NCBI GenBank assembly: GCA_946478755.1
Contig: CAMLDJ010000013.1
Span: forward strand, 1 to 47,856
DNA from: an uncultured Pedobacter sp.
Lineage (GTDB): Bacteria > Bacteroidota > Bacteroidia > Sphingobacteriales > Sphingobacteriaceae
Reading direction: 5' to 3'
Length of the DNA stretch: 47,856 bases
Made by a program: the position numbers and the translations under genes. The notes beneath the pieces are model-generated. The model saw only the letters and a list, made by a program, of their open reading frames with translations. It made no database searches and had not been told where the DNA came from. Of this stretch, positions 1-8,677 are shown one piece after another (position 1 is the first letter of the stretch; each line of letters begins with the position of its first letter).

Positions 1-834
1 ACAGCTGCAATCATTGATTTTAGGTCACATTCAGTGGTAGATCACTCACGTGTGCGTAGCCACGTTAATACACACGGCACAAAGGAAGATATATTAGCCT
101 CATGGATCACCGTACTTAAAAATATTATCGGGAACTATTCCTCAGGCGAGATACTTTTGGGAATTGCCATGCCTGGTCCGTTCGATTATGTAAATGGGAT
201 ATCGTTGATCAAGAATATGAACAAATATGAATCCCTGTATCTTACAGATATTAAGGCTGTTTTGATCGAGCAGCTGGGACTGTTGCCGGAGAATATTATT
301 TTTAGAAATGATGCAGAAGCCTTTCTCCATGGAGAAGTTAATGGCGGCAATGCTTTGGGATTCAATAGGGCGATAGGGATCACATTGGGTACTGGCCTGG
401 GATCGGCCGTGAGTATTGCTGGGAAAACCACCGATGCAAATCTTGGGGTGAGTTCGTTTAAGCACGGGATAGCAGAAGATTATATTTCCACCAGATGGTT
501 TGTGAAACGTTATGAAGAACTCTCCGGAAAGAAAGTAAAAGATACAAAAGCGCTTGTCGATCTATATGAAAGTGATCCTATGGTGCCTGTACTTTTTAAT
601 GATTTTTCCAGAAGCCTTGCAGACTTTCTTTTTCCTTTTATCAAAGCGCACGATGCAGAAGTGGTCATCATTGGAGGAAATATTGCCAAAGCACACCCTT
701 TGTTTCTGAACAAGACCCAGAATGCACTCCGTCAGCAGGGAATTCGGGCCGAATTGAGGATAACCGCATTATGGGAAGATGCTGCAATGCTTGGTGCTGC
801 TTACTCACAGGCAACTGAAATTTTGGCTTCATAA
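1..834 (+). CDS. ROK-family sugar kinase/regulator-like protein (5' end outside window)
   Basis: The reading frame is open from the first base, so the gene starts to the left of the window; a GTG at 34 is only an internal codon. The visible 277 residues match the ROK fold: the motif AMPGPFD, a conserved NDAEAF segment, and a glycine-rich phosphate-binding stretch GITLGTGLGSA, followed by an alpha/beta C-terminal half ending in WEDAAMLGAA, which is typical of ROK proteins. ROK proteins phosphorylate hexoses or N-acyl hexosamines in the cytoplasm, or act as repressors when they carry an N-terminal HTH. The N-terminus is missing, so that point cannot be settled. I do not see the usual Cys-rich zinc motif (CxCGxxGC) after the phosphate loop, so the substrate remains open. 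It lies 154 bp upstream of a GH88 gene on the same strand and could phosphorylate a sugar released by the locus. Confidence 0.85.
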   Translation, partial: TAAIIDFRSHSVVDHSRVRSHVNTHGTKEDILASWITVLKNIIGNYSSGEILLGIAMPGPFDYVNGISLIKNMNKYESLYLTDIKAVLIEQLGLLPENIIFRNDAEAFLHGEVNGGNALGFNRAIGITLGTGLGSAVSIAGKTTDANLGVSSFKHGIAEDYISTRWFVKRYEELSGKKVKDTKALVDLYESDPMVPVLFNDFSRSLADFLFPFIKAHDAEVVIIGGNIAKAHPLFLNKTQNALRQQGIRAELRITALWEDAAMLGAAYSQATEILAS

Positions 835-913
835 AAGAATGCTCACATTATCTTATCCTTGTGATTTGAGATAGGTACTTTCTGCTGCCAACAGAAATAT
901 GTAGTTATTTCGA

Positions 914-939
914 ATAGTATAGGCATAAACCTATACTAT
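914..939. promoter_or_regulatory. Perfect 10-bp dyad upstream of the GH88 gene
   Basis: ATAGTATAGG (914-923) and its exact reverse complement CCTATACTAT (930-939) are separated by the 6-base loop CATAAA. A TTTCGAAT-type sequence flanks the dyad on both sides. It sits 50 bp before the GH88 start and 80 bp after the ROK stop. No T-run follows, so a simple terminator is less likely than an operator or a 5' UTR hairpin. Function is inference. Confidence 0.5.
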
Positions 940-988
940 GATTTCGAATTTAATGAGTATATCTTGATGTATTTGTTGTCTAGGTAGT

Positions 989-2197
989 ATGCACAACATG
1001 AGATATACAGCTTTTGCCATAATTACCTTACTATTTTTCTCCGGCAGAACTGCTTCTGCGCAGATTAATGCGGCCAGGCAGTTGGCTTATTGTACAGAAC
1101 AGGTAAAAAAAACATTGAGAATTATTCCTCATCATGGAAATAATATTCCAAGGAGTATTGTTCCCGGTTCATCTGAATGGAAGTTTGTGGGTTATAAGGA
1201 CTGGTGCAGTGGTTTTTGGCCTGGAATACTATGGTATAGCTATGAAGCAACAAAATCAAAAACGTTTCTTACTGAAGCAGTGGCTTTTTCCTCAGCGCTT
1301 ATACCTCTTTCGCAGCACTCAGCTTTCGACCATGACCTGGGCTTCCAGATATTTAACAGTTATGGGAACGGATATAGGCTTACCAAAAATTCTGAATATA
1401 AAGAGATTATACTCAAAACAGCCGATACCCTGGCCACCCTGTTTAACCCAAAGGTTGGAACAATCCTGTCATGGCCGAGGGAGGTTCCCGGAATGCAATG
1501 GCCACAGCATAATACCATTATTGATAACATGATTAATCTGGAAATGCTTTTTTGGGCATCCCGGAACGGGGGAGAGAAAAGATTATATGATATCGCTTTT
1601 TCACATGCCGAGGTAACCATGAAGAATCATTTCAGACCTGACTATTCTGCATACCATGCGGTAATCTACGACCGGGAGACAGGGAAAAAAATCAAAGGAC
1701 TAACCCACCAGGGATATGCCGATAATTCAATGTGGGCACGTGGCCAGTCGTGGGCCATTTACGGATATACCATGTGTTTCCGCGAAACAGGTAATGCTGC
1801 ATTTCTTGAATTTGCCCAAAAGGTAAGCGACGTTTATCTGGCAAAACTGCCTACAGATGAAATTCCTTATTGGGATTTTAATGATCCTTCTATCCCCAAT
1901 GCCCCCAAAGATGCATCATCAGCAGCAGTGGTCGCATCAGGGCTTTTAGAGCTTTCCACTTTTGTTAAGGACAAAGCGAAATCACAAAAATACAGGAGAG
2001 CTGCAACACTCATGCTGGCTTCCCTTTCTTCATCAGCGTACCAGAGTAGAAATAAGAATTCGGCCTTTCTTTTACATTCAACAGGGCATAAGCCCAATGG
2101 ATCTGAAATTGATACATCGATTATATATGCAGATTATTATTACATAGAAGCGCTGTTGAGACTGGAAAAACTTCAAAAAGGGATGAAGCTAAATTAA
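989..2197 (+). CDS. GH88 unsaturated glucuronyl/galacturonyl hydrolase, secreted
   Basis: The 402-residue product has a signal peptide (residues 1-24, ending SAQ) and the alpha6/alpha6-barrel motifs of GH88: DWCSGFWPG near residue 70, HDLGFQIFNSYG with Asp116, IIDNMINLEML with Asp179, and HQGYADNSMWARGQSW around residue 250. The two aspartates correspond in order and spacing to the catalytic pair of GH88 unsaturated glucuronyl hydrolases. These enzymes hydrate the 4,5-unsaturated uronic acid left at the non-reducing end by polysaccharide lyases and so release it. That fits the two lyase genes further along the same strand (19974 and 23447). ATG at 989 gives a slightly long n-region; ATG at 998 (MRYTAF) is an equally good start. 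Family assignment is strong; glucuronyl versus galacturonyl preference is not determined. Confidence 0.9.
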   Translation: MHNMRYTAFAIITLLFFSGRTASAQINAARQLAYCTEQVKKTLRIIPHHGNNIPRSIVPGSSEWKFVGYKDWCSGFWPGILWYSYEATKSKTFLTEAVAFSSALIPLSQHSAFDHDLGFQIFNSYGNGYRLTKNSEYKEIILKTADTLATLFNPKVGTILSWPREVPGMQWPQHNTIIDNMINLEMLFWASRNGGEKRLYDIAFSHAEVTMKNHFRPDYSAYHAVIYDRETGKKIKGLTHQGYADNSMWARGQSWAIYGYTMCFRETGNAAFLEFAQKVSDVYLAKLPTDEIPYWDFNDPSIPNAPKDASSAAVVASGLLELSTFVKDKAKSQKYRRAATLMLASLSSSAYQSRNKNSAFLLHSTGHKPNGSEIDTSIIYADYYYIEALLRLEKLQKGMKLN

Positions 2198-2473
2198 ACC
2201 TTTAGTATAATAATAACCATGTAGCTCTCTTTGCGGAATATTGCCGGGCGGGACGTCTGATTTAATTTCTGGTAGCCATTTTTCATATTTAGTTTTAGTA
2301 GACCCATATGCCTGTTGCAACCGGAAAACCGAGACTTAATTCAACGGTCTCGCTCACAATATTTTAATAAAATTGGTGCTCATAATGAATTTAGGAACTC
2401 TACTCAGGTTTCAGCATTACAAAATAACCTTAAATGGGATGAATCACTCCCTAAAGAAAATAATGATGTAAAA

Positions 2474-4102
2474 ATGAAAATACTACAATATTCTTTAATC
2501 ATACTTTTAATTTTAGGTGCGTATCTGGCTTATGGTCAGGATAATCTATCAAAGGTATGGACTGCCGACCTGGGAAACGGAACATATAGAAATCCGGTTA
2601 TACATGCGGATTATTCCGATCCCGACGCGATTAGGGTCGGAGAGGATTATTATATGACGGCATCAAGCTTCAATTGTATTCCAGGACTTCCTATTTTGCA
2701 TTCAAAGGACCTGGTAAACTGGACATTGGTTAACCATGTACTCAAAATCCAGGAACCAGCTGAAGTCTATGATATTCCTCAACACGGAAAGGGCGTTTGG
2801 GCACCCAGTATAAATTACCATAAGGGAGAGTTCAGGATCTATTATCCGGATCCCGATTATGGGATTTTTATGGTCAGGACCAAAAATCCCCTTGGAAGCT
2901 GGGAAAAACCTGCACTTATCCTTAAAGGCAAGGGGATTATCGATCCAAGTGTATTCTTTGATGATGATGGACAGACTTATCTGGCTGTAGCATGGGCAGC
3001 AAGCAGGGCTGGTGTAAATAGCCTGTTAACCGTTTTCAAGATGAACAGTGATGGTACCCAGGTAGAAGATGAGGGAAAACACGTTTTTGATGGACATGGC
3101 AAAAACCATACAGTAGAAGGACCTAAATTTTATAAATGTAACGGGTATTATTACCTTTTTGCGCCTGCCGGAGGAGTGGCAACTGGCTGGCAGCTTGTAA
3201 TGCGCTCAAAAAATATATATGGTCCATATGAGGAACGTAAGGTTATGGAGCAGGGTAAAACAGCGATCAACGGTCCCCATCAGGGGGCTTTAATCCGTAC
3301 GCCAAAGGACGAATATTGGTTCCTTCATTTTCAGGACAAGGGACTTTATGGTCGTGTAGTTCACCTTCAGCCTGTAACCTGGAAGAAAGACTGGCCTATT
3401 ATCGGCTCAGATGCGGATGGCAATGGAATAGGAGAACCGGTTTCTGTCTACACTAAACCATCGGTTTCAGGACCTCATCCAATTTCCACACCATCAGAAA
3501 GCGATGAATTTAACGGCCTTGAGCCAGGCCTGCAATGGCAGTGGCATGCCAATAAAAAAATACAATGGTCGGCAATGATCGCTAATAACGGGTACCTAAG
3601 GCTTTTTGCCTTTCCCAGCCCGCAAATTAATAAAGGCTTGTGGGATGTGCCGAACCTGCTTCTTCAGAAGTTTCCTGCACCTATTTTTACTGCTACTACT
3701 AAGGTCAGCTATTATGTAGAATGGGATGCCTGGCACGAAAAAAAGACTGGTTTGCTCATTATGGGAAATGACTATTCCTATCTCTCTGTCTCTAAAAATG
3801 AAAAAGGATTTCAGATCGCACAGGTAATCTGTAAAGACGCTCCAAATAAGGGAACTGAGCAGGTATTGGCTCAAAGACCGTTGAAGTCTGGAGCAGTTTA
3901 TCTTCGGGCCGAGGTTGCTCAGGAAGGACAGGTAACTTTTTCATACAGTGAAGATGGCGAGCTGTACCACAAAATAGGGGAAACATTTAAAGCGCAGCCT
4001 GATAAGTGGATAGGCGCAAAAATCGGGATTTTCTGTACAAGCGGGAGCGGCGTACGTACCGGTGGATATGCTGATTTCGATTATTTTAGGATAACCAGAT
4101 AA
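2474..4102 (+). CDS. GH43 glycosidase with C-terminal beta-sandwich (xylosidase/arabinofuranosidase type), secreted
   Basis: I place the start at ATG 2474 (542 residues) because it begins a clean signal peptide (MKILQYSLIILLILGAYLAYGQ). The frame is open upstream to a TTG at 2315, but that 53-codon extension is hydrophilic and looks non-coding. The five-bladed propeller (about residues 38-350) shows the GH43 triad: Asp49 in DYSDPD (base), Asp157 in GIIDPSVFFDDDG (pKa modulator) and Glu215 in HTVEGPKF (acid). Residues about 365-540 form an accessory concanavalin-like sandwich (FNGLEPGLQWQWHANK), as in GH43 subfamilies with a C2 domain such as subfamily 12. Such enzymes remove terminal beta-xylose or alpha-arabinose. 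It follows GH88 after 276 bp with no terminator seen, so they may be cotranscribed. Exact sugar specificity is uncertain. Confidence 0.85.
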   Translation: MKILQYSLIILLILGAYLAYGQDNLSKVWTADLGNGTYRNPVIHADYSDPDAIRVGEDYYMTASSFNCIPGLPILHSKDLVNWTLVNHVLKIQEPAEVYDIPQHGKGVWAPSINYHKGEFRIYYPDPDYGIFMVRTKNPLGSWEKPALILKGKGIIDPSVFFDDDGQTYLAVAWAASRAGVNSLLTVFKMNSDGTQVEDEGKHVFDGHGKNHTVEGPKFYKCNGYYYLFAPAGGVATGWQLVMRSKNIYGPYEERKVMEQGKTAINGPHQGALIRTPKDEYWFLHFQDKGLYGRVVHLQPVTWKKDWPIIGSDADGNGIGEPVSVYTKPSVSGPHPISTPSESDEFNGLEPGLQWQWHANKKIQWSAMIANNGYLRLFAFPSPQINKGLWDVPNLLLQKFPAPIFTATTKVSYYVEWDAWHEKKTGLLIMGNDYSYLSVSKNEKGFQIAQVICKDAPNKGTEQVLAQRPLKSGAVYLRAEVAQEGQVTFSYSEDGELYHKIGETFKAQPDKWIGAKIGIFCTSGSGVRTGGYADFDYFRITR

Positions 4103-4406
4103 AATCTGCGCGCAGAAATATCTCTCTGGCATAATCAGGGAGCAACTTAAATTGGTTAAGAAACTGATTGTATTTGAAGGGAATATATTCTGTAGTGGGA
4201 GATGGTATCACTGAGCCTGTCGAAGGACCCGTTTAAATACCTTTAAGGTGTTTCGACAGGCTCTCCGTAGGAGTCCTTTGGACAACATGACAGCATCTGA
4301 GGTGAAACGCCTTTATAATACAACCTCTTTGTATTGGGTATTTTTTCAAATTATTCTTTTTATCGATTAATAGAGTATAAAAAATGCTCCCCTGTGTCAT
4401 ACCAGT
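4103..4406. other. Gene-free spacer after the GH43 gene
   Basis: This stretch holds no credible gene. It contains a 12-bp self-complementary sequence (TCTGCGCGCAGA, 4105-4116) right after the GH43 stop. A weak hairpin follows (CTCTCTG 4122-4128 with CAGGGAG 4136-4142, one wobble pair, no T-run). The first copy of the dispersed repeat lies at 4204-4296. The AT-rich stretch 4320-4400 may carry the promoter for the small gene at 4407. Confidence 0.5.
4204..4296 (+). repeat. Dispersed imperfect-palindrome repeat, copy A
   Basis: This element is inverted relative to copy B at 8001-8092 (the two share a run of more than 30 identical bases) and is more distantly related to copy C at 21190-21291. 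It contains its own perfect 12-bp inverted repeat, GAGCCTGTCGAA (4213-4224) and TTCGACAGGCTC (4252-4263). It then continues with the segment CTCCGTAGGAGTCCTTTGGA. All copies are in intergenic DNA. This resembles small REP/BIME-like elements; mobility and function are unknown. Confidence 0.75.
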
Positions 4407-4595
4407 ATGAAAAACGAAAATCTGCCAGAAAAAATAGATAATGAGAATCTGCCTTTCAACTTTAAGCGGCAGTTAGTTTCAGATGAAGATATCAGAAAGC
4501 ATTGGGGCCGCATAGCGACAAGGATTTTTGGAGGTGGAGAAACTGAACATTCCCTGGAGCCAAAGGATAAAGAGGGAGAACAAGGCTTAATATGA
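4407..4595 (+). CDS. Small hypothetical protein, 62 aa
   Basis: ATG at 4407 opens a 62-codon frame that ends in TGA. The product is hydrophilic and charged, with no signal peptide or membrane segment. It has an internal NENLP duplication (residues 3-7 and 12-16), a short predicted helical segment (SDEDIRKHWGRIATRIF) and an acidic/basic tail. I do not recognise a family. It is supported by a strong terminator hairpin only 5 bp after the stop, which makes it an isolated short transcription unit between GH43 and GH97. A frame on the opposite strand covers the same bases (4397-4672) but has no better features. It could still be chance coding. Confidence 0.4.
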   Translation: MKNENLPEKIDNENLPFNFKRQLVSDEDIRKHWGRIATRIFGGGETEHSLEPKDKEGEQGLI

Positions 4596-4600
4596 CTTAG

Positions 4601-4634
4601 CCGGGAACGAAACTTTCCCGGAACTATATTTTTT
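4601..4634 (+). terminator. Rho-independent terminator
   Basis: CCGGGAA (4601-4607) pairs perfectly with TTCCCGG (4615-4621) around a 7-base loop. A T-run follows at 4629-4634. It lies just after the small gene at 4407 and 77 bp before the GH97 start, so it isolates the GH97 transcript from upstream genes. Confidence 0.7.
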
Positions 4635-4710
4635 ACCCGTTCAAGCAAGATAATCTGCTGATGGCCACACATACTTTTTTAGAACAACCACCAATACGCC
4701 TAACATTTTT

Positions 4711-6609
4711 ATGAAATTTTACCAACACACTTTTCTGACACTACTTTCCCTTCTTGCATTTTTTTTGGCATCGGCCCAAACAACTACTGTAATTTCTGAA
4801 CAAATACTTTATTCCCCGGATAAGTCGCTTGTGGTCCATTTTTTCCAAAAGGAAGCCGCAGATCATAAAAAGGCGTTTTTTTATCAATTATCCTATAAAG
4901 GAAAAAATGTTATTCAGGAGTCAAAACTTGAACTGGAACTTGATAATCACCTTTCAGAAAGTGCAATGGCACTAAAGGTAGATACCCATCAAAATTGGTT
5001 TGACAACCTCGAAATAAAGAATTTAGTGCATACGCAAAAAGATACAATCTGGACTCCTGTTTATGGAGAAAGGAAATTTATCCGTGATCATTATAATAGT
5101 CTGGTGATTAAAACGGTGAAGGACGATAATCCGATATATGAGATGAATATCGAATTCCGGGCCTATAATCAGGGTATTGCATTCCGCTTTTTCTTTCCGG
5201 AAAATGTTAAGGGGACCTATTACCGGATCATGTCAGAAAATACAGAATTTAAGTTTGAAGAAGGCGCCTTAGCCTGGAAAGCAAACTGGGCACAGGCACC
5301 ATATCATAAGGTTGCATTAGAGAACTGGGATGGTGAGGCTGAGCGGCCACTGACTCTTGAACTGAAAAATGGCCTGTTTGTATCTCTCTTAGAAGCACAG
5401 ATGGTAGATTATTCAAGAACGAAATTCAAGCTTAGCGGAAAAAATACAATAAGTACAGCCATGTTTACCCCCGTTGATCTTATTTCTCCGGTAGCTACGC
5501 CGTGGAGAGCGGTAATGGTAACCGAAACTGCAACCGGGATTGCCGAGGGAACAGACCTGATTCTAAACCTGAATGAGCCATCAAAGATAAAAGATCAAAG
5601 TTGGGTAAAACCGGGAAAGATTATGCGCGTGATGTCGCAAACTACAAAAGATGCACTGGAGAATATCGATTTTGCCGTAAAAAGAAATCTGCAGTATATT
5701 CTCTTCGATTGGAAATGGTACGGTCCTGCTTTTAGTTTCAGTTCTGATGCCTCAAAAGTTGCCATCTCAGATTTCGATCTGCCTCAGATCATCAGGTATG
5801 GAAAAGAAAAGGGAATAGGGGTATGGTTATATGTAAACCAACAGGCGCTGTTGATGCAGAGCGATAGCCTTTTTTCAATCTATAAAAAATGGGGTATTGC
5901 CGGCGTTAAATTTGGTTTTGTACATTCAGGATCACACCGTTGGACAACATGGGTAGAAAAAGCCATACAACAGGCTGCACAAAACCAGATAATGGTAAAT
6001 ATCCACGATGACTGGCGCCCAACAGGCGAGCAGCGCACCTGGCCTAATCTGATGACCTCCGAAGGAATAAGAGGGAATGAAGAAATGCCCGATGCCACCA
6101 GTAACACGGTAATGCCCTTTACCAGGTATATTGCAGGAGCTGCGGATTATACCATCTGTTATTTCGATCCAAGGATAAAAACTACCCATGCACATCAGCT
6201 CGCGCTTGCAGCAATTTATTTTAGCCCCATCCAAACCCTATATTGGTACGATAAACCGAGCTTTTATAAAGGGGAGCCCGAACTCGAATTTTGGGACAAG
6301 ATTCCAGTTACCTGGGATGAAACAAAGGTTTTGTCGGGAAACCCCGGTGAATACGTTACAACAGTCAGGCGAAGTGGCGAGGAATGGTTTTTAGGTAGCA
6401 TTACCAATAATGAGGCCCGTAAGCTAGAATTGAAGCTTGATTTTCTTCCCAAAGGACAAAAATTTGTCGCCAGGATTTATAATGACGACAATACGGTTGG
6501 CACTGCCACCAAGGTAGGGATAAAAGACATAGCGGTTGACTCAAAATCTATCCTGAAACTGGATCTCCAGGCTTCAGGAGGTGCTGCAATCTGGCTCCAC
6601 AAAAAATAA
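4711..6609 (+). CDS. GH97 alpha-glycosidase, inverting-branch type, periplasmic
   Basis: The 632-residue product has a signal peptide (residues 1-22, ending SAQ), an N-terminal beta-sandwich (about 25-275), a TIM barrel (about 280-540) and a C-terminal beta domain, the full GH97 layout. The SusB-like calcium/catalytic cluster can be aligned by spacing: Glu451 in TSEG, Glu457 in RGNE (general acid position) and Asp433 in NIHDDW, 24 residues before the acid. The site where retaining GH97 enzymes carry an Asp nucleophile is Gly402 (VKFGF), which places this protein in the inverting branch. Using Asp433 where SusB has a base Glu is my alignment from remembered numbering. GH97 enzymes cleave alpha-glucosides or alpha-galactosides; the substrate here is not known. 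The gene follows a terminator and is 29 bp from the symporter gene, so the two likely form an operon. Confidence 0.9.
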   Translation: MKFYQHTFLTLLSLLAFFLASAQTTTVISEQILYSPDKSLVVHFFQKEAADHKKAFFYQLSYKGKNVIQESKLELELDNHLSESAMALKVDTHQNWFDNLEIKNLVHTQKDTIWTPVYGERKFIRDHYNSLVIKTVKDDNPIYEMNIEFRAYNQGIAFRFFFPENVKGTYYRIMSENTEFKFEEGALAWKANWAQAPYHKVALENWDGEAERPLTLELKNGLFVSLLEAQMVDYSRTKFKLSGKNTISTAMFTPVDLISPVATPWRAVMVTETATGIAEGTDLILNLNEPSKIKDQSWVKPGKIMRVMSQTTKDALENIDFAVKRNLQYILFDWKWYGPAFSFSSDASKVAISDFDLPQIIRYGKEKGIGVWLYVNQQALLMQSDSLFSIYKKWGIAGVKFGFVHSGSHRWTTWVEKAIQQAAQNQIMVNIHDDWRPTGEQRTWPNLMTSEGIRGNEEMPDATSNTVMPFTRYIAGAADYTICYFDPRIKTTHAHQLALAAIYFSPIQTLYWYDKPSFYKGEPELEFWDKIPVTWDETKVLSGNPGEYVTTVRRSGEEWFLGSITNNEARKLELKLDFLPKGQKFVARIYNDDNTVGTATKVGIKDIAVDSKSILKLDLQASGGAAIWLHKK

Positions 6610-6638
6610 TCATTAAAGAGGATTACAATAACAATAAA

Positions 6639-7871
6639 ATGGACAATAAACCTGCTTTTACCGAAAAAAGATTCCTTTTTACCTTTATCCTGGTTACTTC
6701 CCTGTTTATGTTATGGGGAGTAGCACACTCCATGAGTGATGTGCTTAATAAACATTTTCAGAATGTGCTTAACGTATCAAAAGCACAGTCTGGCCTGATC
6801 CAGTTTTCCGTTTTTGGTGCCTATTTTATCATGAGCATTCCTGCCGGAATTTTTCTGAAAAGATTTGGCTACAAGGCAGGCGTAATATTAGGACTTGGAC
6901 TGTTTGCTACCGGGACTTTTCTCTTTGTTCCTGCTGCAAATGCAGAAAGTTTTGGTTTTTTCAGGGTAGCACTTTTTATTCTCGGCTGCGGAATGGCAAC
7001 GCTCGAAACTGTTGCACACCCTTTTGCGGCTTCCCTTGGCGATCAGCGTACCAGCGATAGAAGAGTAAACTTTTCGCAGTCTTTTAATGCGATAGGGGCG
7101 ATAATCGGTCCGGCAATAGGAACATTCTTTTTACTCCGGGCAACTTCCGGTGGCCATGAAAACTCGCTAGATTCAGTAAAATTGCTTTATGCAGGGCTTG
7201 GTGGATTTATCCTGATCGTGGCGGTGGCTTTTTTCTTTATCCGCATTCCAGACCTAATTGATCCTCATAGTAATTCCGATGCGCCAATAGCTGCGAAGAA
7301 CATTGACATCGCGCCGGGAAAAAGGCTTTTTCAGCACAGGCACTTTGTCTGGGCAGTAGCTGCTCAATTTTTTAATGTAGCGGCACAAGCGGGCACCTGG
7401 AGTTATTTTATAAACTACGGGCATGAGAAGATGGGCTTTTCTGATGAGAAGGCAGGAAACTTTATGGTTTTGTTTATGGTAATGATGGCGCTTGGAAGAT
7501 TCGTTGGCACTTACCTGATGAAATTTATAGCTCCAAATAAGATCCTCGCAGCATTCGCCATTTGCAGTATCGTTGCCTGTGTTATTGTAGCCCAAAGCTG
7601 GGGCTGGACATCATATTGCGCCCTGCTGAGCATCAATTTTTTCTTTAGTATTATGTTTCCTACCATCTTTAGCCTGGGTCTGAAAAATCTCGGTTCACAT
7701 ACCCAGCAGGCTTCCTCATTTATTTCAATGGGTGTAGTTGGCGGAGCTGTAATGCCTTATTTTATGGGTAAGATAGCCAATGTGGATGTCGCCCATGCAT
7801 ATTATCTGCCCATCATCTGTTATATAGTGATCTTTCTTTTTGCGGCCAGATTTTTTAAGGTAATCAGATAG
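6639..7871 (+). CDS. fucP: FucP-like sugar/H+ symporter (MFS)
   Basis: The 410-residue polytopic protein has about 12 hydrophobic segments and reads through its first half in parallel with E. coli L-fucose permease. Matching stretches include the SDVLNKHFQ segment, SGLIQFSVFGAYFI, IPAGIFLKRFGYKAG and the TLETVAHPF motif. The two acidic residues known to matter in FucP (Asp46 and Glu135 there) are kept here as Asp34 and Glu123. Proteins of this family import L-fucose or other monosaccharides (galactose, glucose, arabinose) across the inner membrane using the proton gradient. It starts 29 bp after the GH97 gene, suggesting co-expression and import of a sugar released in the periplasm. L-fucose itself is not proven as substrate; the symbol marks the family. 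Confidence 0.85.
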   Translation: MDNKPAFTEKRFLFTFILVTSLFMLWGVAHSMSDVLNKHFQNVLNVSKAQSGLIQFSVFGAYFIMSIPAGIFLKRFGYKAGVILGLGLFATGTFLFVPAANAESFGFFRVALFILGCGMATLETVAHPFAASLGDQRTSDRRVNFSQSFNAIGAIIGPAIGTFFLLRATSGGHENSLDSVKLLYAGLGGFILIVAVAFFFIRIPDLIDPHSNSDAPIAAKNIDIAPGKRLFQHRHFVWAVAAQFFNVAAQAGTWSYFINYGHEKMGFSDEKAGNFMVLFMVMMALGRFVGTYLMKFIAPNKILAAFAICSIVACVIVAQSWGWTSYCALLSINFFFSIMFPTIFSLGLKNLGSHTQQASSFISMGVVGGAVMPYFMGKIANVDVAHAYYLPIICYIVIFLFAARFFKVIR

Positions 7872-8000
7872 ATGATTTTCAGCGTGCTTTTGCTTTCTAC
7901 CTTTAATCGGGTATGAAATTCGACATACACTGATATTGCGGATAAGGGTTGCCGGAGTGGAATTTGGTGTGATGAGGCTGTATCATAGGCAATTTTACCT

Positions 8001-8092
8001 AACATGCTGTCCAAAGGACTCCTACGGAGAGCCTGTCGAAACACTTTAAAGCATATTTAATGAGTCCTTTGACAGGCTACCATTGACGTTAT
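8001..8092 (-). repeat. Dispersed imperfect-palindrome repeat, copy B
   Basis: The reverse complement of this stretch matches copy A (4204-4296) almost base for base over the part containing the CTCCGTAGGAGTCCTTTGGA segment, and with scattered changes elsewhere. Its own arms are GAGCCTGTCGAA (8029-8040) and TTTGACAGGCTA (8069-8080), with two mismatches. Copies A and B flank the GH97-symporter pair in opposite orientation. Confidence 0.75.
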
Positions 8093-8264
8093 TTTGCAAT
8101 TGCTTACTAATAAGATATTTGCGGCACTATGCATTTCCACCATGCTAGGCCATAGCACCGTATCCCCCGTTCCACTTAAATCCGGCCTAACAAATTTTTC
8201 GGGCTGCACTGTTCTGGCCGCACAACTGCCTTCAAAAGAAAAATTTTCAGCCGGCATTTTTTTG

Positions 8265-8288
8265 TTTCTTTTTGATGCCAAAAAGAAA
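8265..8288. repeat. Perfect 10-bp inverted repeat within a repetitive-looking spacer
   Basis: TTTCTTTTTG (8265-8274) and CAAAAAGAAA (8279-8288) are exact reverse complements around the loop ATGC. The surrounding DNA up to about 8335 includes a GC-rich stretch (cggcggcggtgagccgagg). Short frames run across it on both strands, which is common for non-coding repeats. Whether it is repeated elsewhere in the genome cannot be seen here. Confidence 0.45.
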
Positions 8289-8677
8289 GAGCCCTTCGGC
8301 GGCGGTGAGCCGAGGCAAGACCGCGCCGTAGGATAAGAGAAAACAATTGTACGTCACTCATATTGATTTTAAACAATTAATTAACCCTCAGGATGACAAA
8401 TCAATATTTATCATACAACCTCATCAGCATATTTATCTGGTCTATTTGAAGTTTAATGCAATTTTTGATTTTTATGACTTTTTAATCATACGGCTTTAAG
8501 AAAAAAAAATATTCTTGACAAGGCGAGATCTTTGTTAATTTTCCGATTAGGAAAAAAACTAAAAAACAGAGTATACAGATCATTTCCCTGTGTCTTTAAG
8601 ATAATCCTGCCATCCAAATTTTTATATGCTTTTGGCAGTTGGTGGAGGGTAAATACCAAATATTAAATACAAGAATT

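Larger units (their letters stand above)
7872..8677. other. Spacer upstream of the first SusC gene
   Basis: About 800 bp without a supported gene. The left part holds dispersed repeat copy B (8001-8092). The middle (about 8100-8335) is relatively GC-rich and can be read as short frames on both strands, none convincing; it looks like a non-coding repetitive element with a dyad at 8265-8288. The AT-rich right part (8340-8677) should contain the SusC promoter. I could not find a clean TTTG/TAnnTTTG promoter pair. Confidence 0.5.

Noticed and set aside
2315..2473. 53-codon N-terminal extension of the GH43 gene
   Set aside because: It begins at TTG, is hydrophilic and would bury the signal peptide that starts at ATG 2474.
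4397..4672. 91-codon minus-strand frame over the small gene at 4407
   Set aside because: It reads antisense through a terminator hairpin and has no recognisable features; the plus-strand frame fits the terminator position better.
8057..8376. Overlapping short frames on both strands (74, 80 and 66 codons)
   Set aside because: Several frames overlap in a repetitive-looking GC-rich spacer with a perfect dyad; none has a recognisable domain or a plausible start.
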